Of a DNA stretch of 64,000 nt, positions 59,640 through 64,000 are shown one piece after another. The translations under genes and the position numbers were made by a program. Within the stretch, counting starts at the first letter, position 1. Each line of letters begins with the position of its first letter. The DNA is taken from positions 62,001 through 126,000 of the forward strand of contig JAXDAY010000015.1 of the NCBI GenBank assembly GCA_034679345.1, in the 5' to 3' direction. The notes beneath the pieces were generated by a model. The model made no database searches. It was not told the origin of the DNA and saw only the letters and a program-made list of their open reading frames with translations. The stretch is from JAXDAY01 sp034679345 (GTDB lineage: Bacteria > Eisenbacteria > RBG-16-71-46 > CAIMUX01 > VGJL01).

Positions 59640-62093
59640 ATGGAGAATCGAACCGAGAAGCTCGTCCCCGTCACGATCGAGGACGAGATGAAGTCCTCGT
59701 ACATCGACTATTCGATGAGCGTCATCGTCTCCCGGGCACTGCCGGACGCCAGAGATGGGCTGAAGCCGGTGCACAGACGGATCATGGTCGCAATGAACGA
59801 TCTCTCGCTCTACCACGACCGTCCTTACCGGAAGAGCGCGAAGATCACGGGAGACGTGACGGGCAACTACCATCCCCACGGGACGGTGGCCGTCTACGAC
59901 ACGATGGTTCGGATGGTGCAGGGCTTCTCGCTCCGGTATCCGTTGCTGGACGGGCAGGGGAACTTCGGTTCGGTCGACGGCGACGCCGCCGCGGCCGAGC
60001 GCTACACAGAAGCGCGGATGTCCCGGGTCGCCGAAGAGATGCTCCGCGATCTCGAGAAGGAGACAGTCGGCTACCGGCCGAACTACGACGAGACGCGGAT
60101 GGAGCCGGTCGTGTTGCCGGCTGCGTTTCCGAACCTGCTGGCCAACGGATCGAGCGGGATCGCGGTGGGGATGGCCACGAACATTCCGCCGCACAACTTG
60201 ACCGAGACCATCGGGGCGCTGGTCTACCTGATCGACAATCCGGAGTGCGGAATCGACGACCTGATGCAATTCATCCAGGGGCCGGATTTCCCCACTGCGG
60301 GGATCATCTATGGGCGCCAGGGGATCCGTGACGCCTATCACAACGGCCAGGGGCACATCGTGGTCAGGGCCCGCGCGACGATCGACACCCTTCGCAACGG
60401 CAAGGACGCAATCATCGTGACCGAGGTCCCGTACATGGTGAACAAGGCGGCCCTCGTCGAGAGGATCGCGTCCCTCGTGAAGGAGGGGGAGATCGCGGGG
60501 ATCTCCGATATCCGGGACGAATCGGATCGCGAGGGGATGCGCGTCGTCGTCGAGCTGAAGCGCGATTCCCAACCTCGCGTCGTATTGAACCAGCTCTACA
60601 AGCACACCCAGATGCAGAGCACGTTCGGCGCGAACATGCTCGCCTTGGTCAACAACCGGCCGAGGGTCCTGAATCTGAAGGAGCTTCTGCAAGTTTTCAT
60701 CGACCATCGGATCGAAGTGGTCGAGAAGCGAACGAGGTTCGACCTGGCGCAGGCCGAGAGACGAGCCCACATCCTGGAGGGGTACCGCATCGCGCTGGAT
60801 CACATCGATGAGGTGATCACGCTCATCCGGGCATCAGCGGATACCGAGGCGGCGCGGACGGGACTGATGGATAGGTTCGGGCTCAGCCAGGAACAGGCGA
60901 ACGCGATCCTCGAAATGAGGCTGCAGCGGTTGACCGGCCTGGAGCGGAAGAAGATCGACGAGGAGTACGCGGAGATCATTGAGAGGATCGACTACTACCG
61001 CAAGGTGCTCGAGAGCCGGACGATGGTCCTGAAGATCATCAAGGACGAGCTCACGGCGATCGGCGATAGCTTCGGAGACGCCCGGCGCACGGAGATCGTC
61101 GCAGGCGAGGAGGTCGGCGGCTTCGAGGCGGAGGATCTGATCCCAGACGAGGACGTGGTCATCACGATCAGCCATCTCGGCTACATCAAGCGCGTTCCCA
61201 TGGCCAGCTACCGGAGCCAGCATCGCGGGGGGAAGGGGCTGACAGGCACGGCCAAGAAGGACGACGACTGGGTCGAGCATCTTTTCGTCGCGTCGACGCA
61301 CAGCTACCTCCTGCTGTTCACGAATCGCGGAAGGTGCCATTGGCTGAAGGTGCACGAGATTCCGCAGGCAGCGCGAGCCGCGAGGGGCCGGTCGATCCTG
61401 AACGTCGTCCAGATCGGGCGCGAGGACCGGATCACGGCGTTCGTGCCCGTTCGCAGGTTCGACGACGGGAACTTTCTGATCCTCTCCACGCGGCTGGGGC
61501 GGATCAAGAAGACCCCCCTGCGCGCCTACTCGAACCCCAGACGGGCCGGAATCCAGGCCATCGTCCTGCAGGAGGGAGACACGCTGATTGAGGCCGCTCT
61601 GACCGACGGCAACCGGGAGATCGTTCTCGCGACGAAGTGCGGGAAGGCGATTCGCTTCGAGGAGTCCAGGGCGCGGCCGATGGGGCGCGTCTCCGCCGGC
61701 GTCCGCGGCGTGACCCTTCGGGGTCCAGACGACGCCGTCGTGGGGATGGTCGTGCTCGAGGATCCCGAGCTGACGCTGCTCACGGTGACGGAGCACGGAT
61801 ACGGGAAGAGGAGCCGGATCGAGGATTACCGCGTGACCGGGCGCGGTGGAATGGGAGTCCTCAACGTCAGGATATCCAAACGCAACGGCAACGTCGTTGC
61901 GATCAAGGCAGTGGGCGACCGGGATGAGCTGATGGTCATGAGCCAGGGGGGGCAGGTGATCCGGCTCAGGCTCTCGCAGGTCGCCGTGCAGGGAAGAGCC
62001 ACCCAGGGCGTGCGGTTGATCCATCTCGAGGACGACGACCGCGTAACCGACGTCGCGACGATCGTCGTGGGCGAAGAGGTGGATGGAGAATGA
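59640..62093 (+). CDS. gyrA: DNA gyrase subunit A
   Basis: DNA cleavage subunit, 817 residues. Numbering coincides with E. coli at the active site: Tyr122 in ERYTEARMS. The gyrase-defining C-terminal GyrA box reads QHRGGKG in YRSQHRGGKGLTG, so this is gyrase, not topoisomerase IV. The quinolone-determining loop is HPHGTVAVYD: Thr82 and Val83 stand where E. coli has Asp82 and Ser83, while Asp87 is kept. The six-blade pinwheel domain (about 490-817) has repeated LGYIKRV, RGRSILN, LGRIKKTPL and GYGKRS blades. A start at ATG 59640 follows a small GC hairpin after gyrB. Confidence 0.97.
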   Translation: MENRTEKLVPVTIEDEMKSSYIDYSMSVIVSRALPDARDGLKPVHRRIMVAMNDLSLYHDRPYRKSAKITGDVTGNYHPHGTVAVYDTMVRMVQGFSLRYPLLDGQGNFGSVDGDAAAAERYTEARMSRVAEEMLRDLEKETVGYRPNYDETRMEPVVLPAAFPNLLANGSSGIAVGMATNIPPHNLTETIGALVYLIDNPECGIDDLMQFIQGPDFPTAGIIYGRQGIRDAYHNGQGHIVVRARATIDTLRNGKDAIIVTEVPYMVNKAALVERIASLVKEGEIAGISDIRDESDREGMRVVVELKRDSQPRVVLNQLYKHTQMQSTFGANMLALVNNRPRVLNLKELLQVFIDHRIEVVEKRTRFDLAQAERRAHILEGYRIALDHIDEVITLIRASADTEAARTGLMDRFGLSQEQANAILEMRLQRLTGLERKKIDEEYAEIIERIDYYRKVLESRTMVLKIIKDELTAIGDSFGDARRTEIVAGEEVGGFEAEDLIPDEDVVITISHLGYIKRVPMASYRSQHRGGKGLTGTAKKDDDWVEHLFVASTHSYLLLFTNRGRCHWLKVHEIPQAARAARGRSILNVVQIGREDRITAFVPVRRFDDGNFLILSTRLGRIKKTPLRAYSNPRRAGIQAIVLQEGDTLIEAALTDGNREIVLATKCGKAIRFEESRARPMGRVSAGVRGVTLRGPDDAVVGMVVLEDPELTLLTVTEHGYGKRSRIEDYRVTGRGGMGVLNVRISKRNGNVVAIKAVGDRDELMVMSQGGQVIRLRLSQVAVQGRATQGVRLIHLEDDDRVTDVATIVVGEEVDGE

Positions 62094-62142
62094 CCGAGAC
62101 GAAGCGGATTCGTCCCTCGGGCGAACCAGGGAAGGACCGAAG

Positions 62143-62796
62143 ATGGATATAGCTGCCACGAAGACCTTGGGGCCAAAGATCTCCGACTATACGGTGCGGA
62201 GGCTCTCGATCTACTACCGGATCCTGGAGGAACTGGAACGGTCGGGTACGGAGGTCGTTTCCTCCGCTGCGCTGGCCGACTACGCGGGAACGAATTCCGC
62301 GCAGATCCGGAAAGATCTCTCCTACTTCGGCAACTTCGGAAAGCGCGGCAGGGGATACCGCGTGACGGTTCTCAAGGATGAGATCAAGGCCATCCTCGGC
62401 CTGCACCGCGTCTGGAAGGTCGTCCTCGCCGGCGCCGGGAACCTGGGACACGCGCTCTACTCGTACAAGGATTTTGCGAAGCACGGCTTTCAGATCGTCG
62501 CCGTCTTCGATATCGATCCGCAGAAGATCGGCCAGATGTGGGACGGCGTTCCGATCCACGACATCGCCGCGTGCGACGACATCGTGAAGAAGACGGGAGC
62601 CGAGCTCGCGATCCTGGCGACGCCGAGCACCTCCGCCCAGGACGCCTTCGACCGCTTGAAGAGGGCCGGTATCCGGGCATTCCTCAACTTCGCCCCGCGC
62701 AAGATCGAGGTCCCCGCGGCGATGCGCCTGCGCAACGTGGATATCACGATCGAGCTCGAGGGGCTCACCTACGCCCTTCATTCCTCACGCCGGTGA
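62143..62796 (+). CDS. rex: Redox-sensing transcriptional repressor Rex
   Basis: Winged-helix repressor that leaves DNA when NADH/NAD+ rises, 217 residues. The DNA-binding domain is canonical: ISDYTVRRLSIYYRILEEL and NSAQIRKDLSYFGNFGKRG. The Rossmann domain has VLAGAGNLGHAL, VAVFDIDPQKIG and AGIRAFLNFAPRKIEVPA. ATG 62143 has GGAAGGA eight bases upstream; an upstream ATG at 62083 overlapping gyrA lacks a site. It sits between gyrA and ileS. The paralogue at 29.2 kb lacks the basic recognition helix. Confidence 0.95.
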   Translation: MDIAATKTLGPKISDYTVRRLSIYYRILEELERSGTEVVSSAALADYAGTNSAQIRKDLSYFGNFGKRGRGYRVTVLKDEIKAILGLHRVWKVVLAGAGNLGHALYSYKDFAKHGFQIVAVFDIDPQKIGQMWDGVPIHDIAACDDIVKKTGAELAILATPSTSAQDAFDRLKRAGIRAFLNFAPRKIEVPAAMRLRNVDITIELEGLTYALHSSRR

Positions 62797-62816
62797 GGGC
62801 TCGGGCTGGAGGGCGC

Positions 62817-64000
62817 ATGTTTCGTCCGGTGGATCCGAAGGAAGACTTCATCCGTCTCGAACACAGGATCCTCGCGTTCTGGCGCGAGCGCGGAATCTTC
62901 GAGCAAAGGGTTGCGCTGAACGCCGGACGGGACCGGTGGGCATTCATCGACGGCCCGATCACCGCCAACAACCCGATGGGCGTCCATCACGCCTGGGGGC
63001 GGACCTACAAGGACGTCTTCCAGCGGCTGATGGCGATGCGTGGTTTCGACCAGCGGTATCAGAACGGTTTCGACTGCCAGGGGCTCTGGCTCGAGGTCGA
63101 GACGGAGAAGGACCTCGGGTTCAACTCGAAGCGAGACATCGAGAACTTCGGGCTCGACAACTTCTCGCGCGCATGCCGGGCGCGCGTGGATCGCTTCAGC
63201 GCGATCCAGACCACGCAGTCGATCCGTCTCGGACAATGGATGCACTGGGATCAGTCGTACTACACGATGTCGGATACGAACATCGAGTACATCTGGCAAT
63301 TCCTCAAGGTCTGCCGGGAGAAGGGGTGGCTCTACGAGGGGCACAAGGCGATGCCTTGGTGCACCCGCTGCGGCACGAGCCTGTCGCAGCATGAGCTGGC
63401 GGACGGCTACGAGCTCGTCAGCGACACATCGGTCTTTCTCCGGTTCCCCCTCATCGACCGCCCGGGCGAGTCGCTCCTCGTATGGACAACCACGCCGTGG
63501 ACCCTCACATCCAATGTCGCCGCGGCCGTGAATCCGGATCTCGAGTACGCGCGCGTGGCCATCGATGGGGAGAGCTACTACGCGAGCGCCGGAGCCGCAG
63601 AGGCCGTCTTCAAGGGGAAGGGTGAAACGCTTGGCAGAGTGCGCGGATCGGAGATGGTCGGGTGGAGGTACCGGGGGCCGTTCGACGATCTGGAGGTGGC
63701 CGCGGGGATCGAGCATCGCGTGATCCCGTGGTCGGAGGTTGGGGAGGAAGAGGGAACGGGGATCGTCCACATCGCTCCGGGATGCGGTGAGGAAGACAAT
63801 CTCCTGGGCAAGGAGCATGGGCTCCGGGTGATCGCTCCCCTCGACGAGTACGGCATCTACCTGGCCGGATTCGGCTGGCTCACCGGCAAGGACGTCCACG
63901 ACGTGGAGAAACCGATCCTCGAAGACCTGAAGAAGAAGGGGGTTTTCTTCCGCCAGGAGACGTACCAGCACCGCTATCCCCACTGCTGGAGATGCAAGGA
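62817..64000 (+). CDS. ileS: Isoleucyl-tRNA synthetase (5' part; cut by window end)
   Basis: Charges tRNA-Ile. The N-terminal ~394 residues are in the window. The class I HIGH region appears as GPITANNPMGVHHAWGRTYKD, i.e. a GVHH version (residues 55-58) that I recall from a subset of bacterial IleRS proteins. The CP1 editing domain is recognisable (LLVWTTTPWTLTSNVAAAVNPD, GTGIVHIAPGCGEED) as is MPWCTRCGTSLSQHEL, a zinc-type Cys pair. KMSKS and the anticodon domain lie beyond the window. ATG 62817 has GGAGG four bases upstream. No stop codon before 64000. Confidence 0.9.
   Translation, partial: MFRPVDPKEDFIRLEHRILAFWRERGIFEQRVALNAGRDRWAFIDGPITANNPMGVHHAWGRTYKDVFQRLMAMRGFDQRYQNGFDCQGLWLEVETEKDLGFNSKRDIENFGLDNFSRACRARVDRFSAIQTTQSIRLGQWMHWDQSYYTMSDTNIEYIWQFLKVCREKGWLYEGHKAMPWCTRCGTSLSQHELADGYELVSDTSVFLRFPLIDRPGESLLVWTTTPWTLTSNVAAAVNPDLEYARVAIDGESYYASAGAAEAVFKGKGETLGRVRGSEMVGWRYRGPFDDLEVAAGIEHRVIPWSEVGEEEGTGIVHIAPGCGEEDNLLGKEHGLRVIAPLDEYGIYLAGFGWLTGKDVHDVEKPILEDLKKKGVFFRQETYQHRYPHCWRCK

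Noticed and set aside
56349..60803. Open frame of 1484 codons on the minus strand across dnaN, dciA, gyrB and gyrA
   Set aside because: It is antisense to four well-identified genes; GC-rich codon third positions make such shadows long. No family resemblance is seen in its translation.
1..64000. CRISPR arrays, insertion sequences, prophage or integrase genes
   Set aside because: No regularly spaced repeats, transposase, integrase or phage structural motifs were found in the sequence or translations.

Overview
This is a 64 kb, GC-rich bacterial chromosome window carrying the probable replication origin. Signs of a Gram-negative (diderm) cell are a TolC-family outer membrane channel, lipoboxes, periplasmic adaptor proteins and many Sec signal peptides. 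Three secreted proteins end in the FlgD-like beta-sandwich tail ('GVYF(V/L)R') used as a sorting or anchoring tag in FCB-group lineages. I infer a deep FCB-type bacterium such as a Candidatus Eisenbacteria relative; this is inference, since no rRNA gene is present. No tRNA, rRNA, CRISPR, insertion sequence or prophage was recognised.

Layout. 0.1-7.6 kb: gpmI, a FAD oxidoreductase, two secreted proteins on the minus strand (an M23-like peptidase and a beta-propeller) and gdhA. 7.6-12.6 kb: two ATP-grasp PEP/pyruvate-binding proteins, coupled by a 4-base overlap; the second ends in a nucleotidyltransferase domain and neither has the phosphohistidine or PEP-barrel domains. 12.6-13.5 kb: a metallophosphoesterase. 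13.6-26.5 kb: a copper/heavy-metal resistance locus. A minus-strand operon (TolC, CusB, an oversized CusA, CopA, a Cys-rich secreted protein) diverges from a histidine kinase and an NtrC-type sigma-54 activator. A -24/-12 promoter-like sequence precedes the efflux operon, and a 26-codon leader ORF overlaps the kinase start. 26.5-33.6 kb: a small lipoprotein, a methyltransferase, a MoaD-like protein, an Asp-box propeller, a Rex paralogue with a non-basic recognition helix, a beta-helix protein and a papain-like protease. 33.7-47 kb: MFS transporter, ornithine aminotransferase, an unknown exported protein, an MscS-like channel, an M48 protease, then a minus-strand run of gamma-synthase-family PLP enzyme, CDF exporter, CorA and a TMTC-like membrane protein, and a SUMF1-fold lipoprotein.

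47-64 kb: the origin region. Reading toward the left on the minus strand are rpmH, rnpA, yidD, yidC, rsmG, (parS), parA, parB, an M23 peptidase and bactofilin. Reading right on the plus strand are dnaA, dnaN, dciA, gyrB, gyrA, rex and ileS (cut by the window end). The strand switch, DnaA-box-like sequences and an AT-rich stretch at 53.7-54.3 kb mark the likely oriC. rpmH lies wholly inside an N-terminally extended rnpA reading frame, with starts four bases apart, as described in Thermus. recF is missing between dnaN and dciA.

How the genes work together: the origin cluster handles initiation, clamp, helicase loading, supercoiling and ParABS segregation, with ribosome and membrane-insertion genes alongside. 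The metal locus forms a sense-and-export circuit: kinase and activator, envelope-spanning RND pump, P-type ATPase and a metal-binding exported protein. The 6.3-12.6 kb block couples glutamate catabolism to two enzymes of unknown reaction and is the most unusual part of the window.
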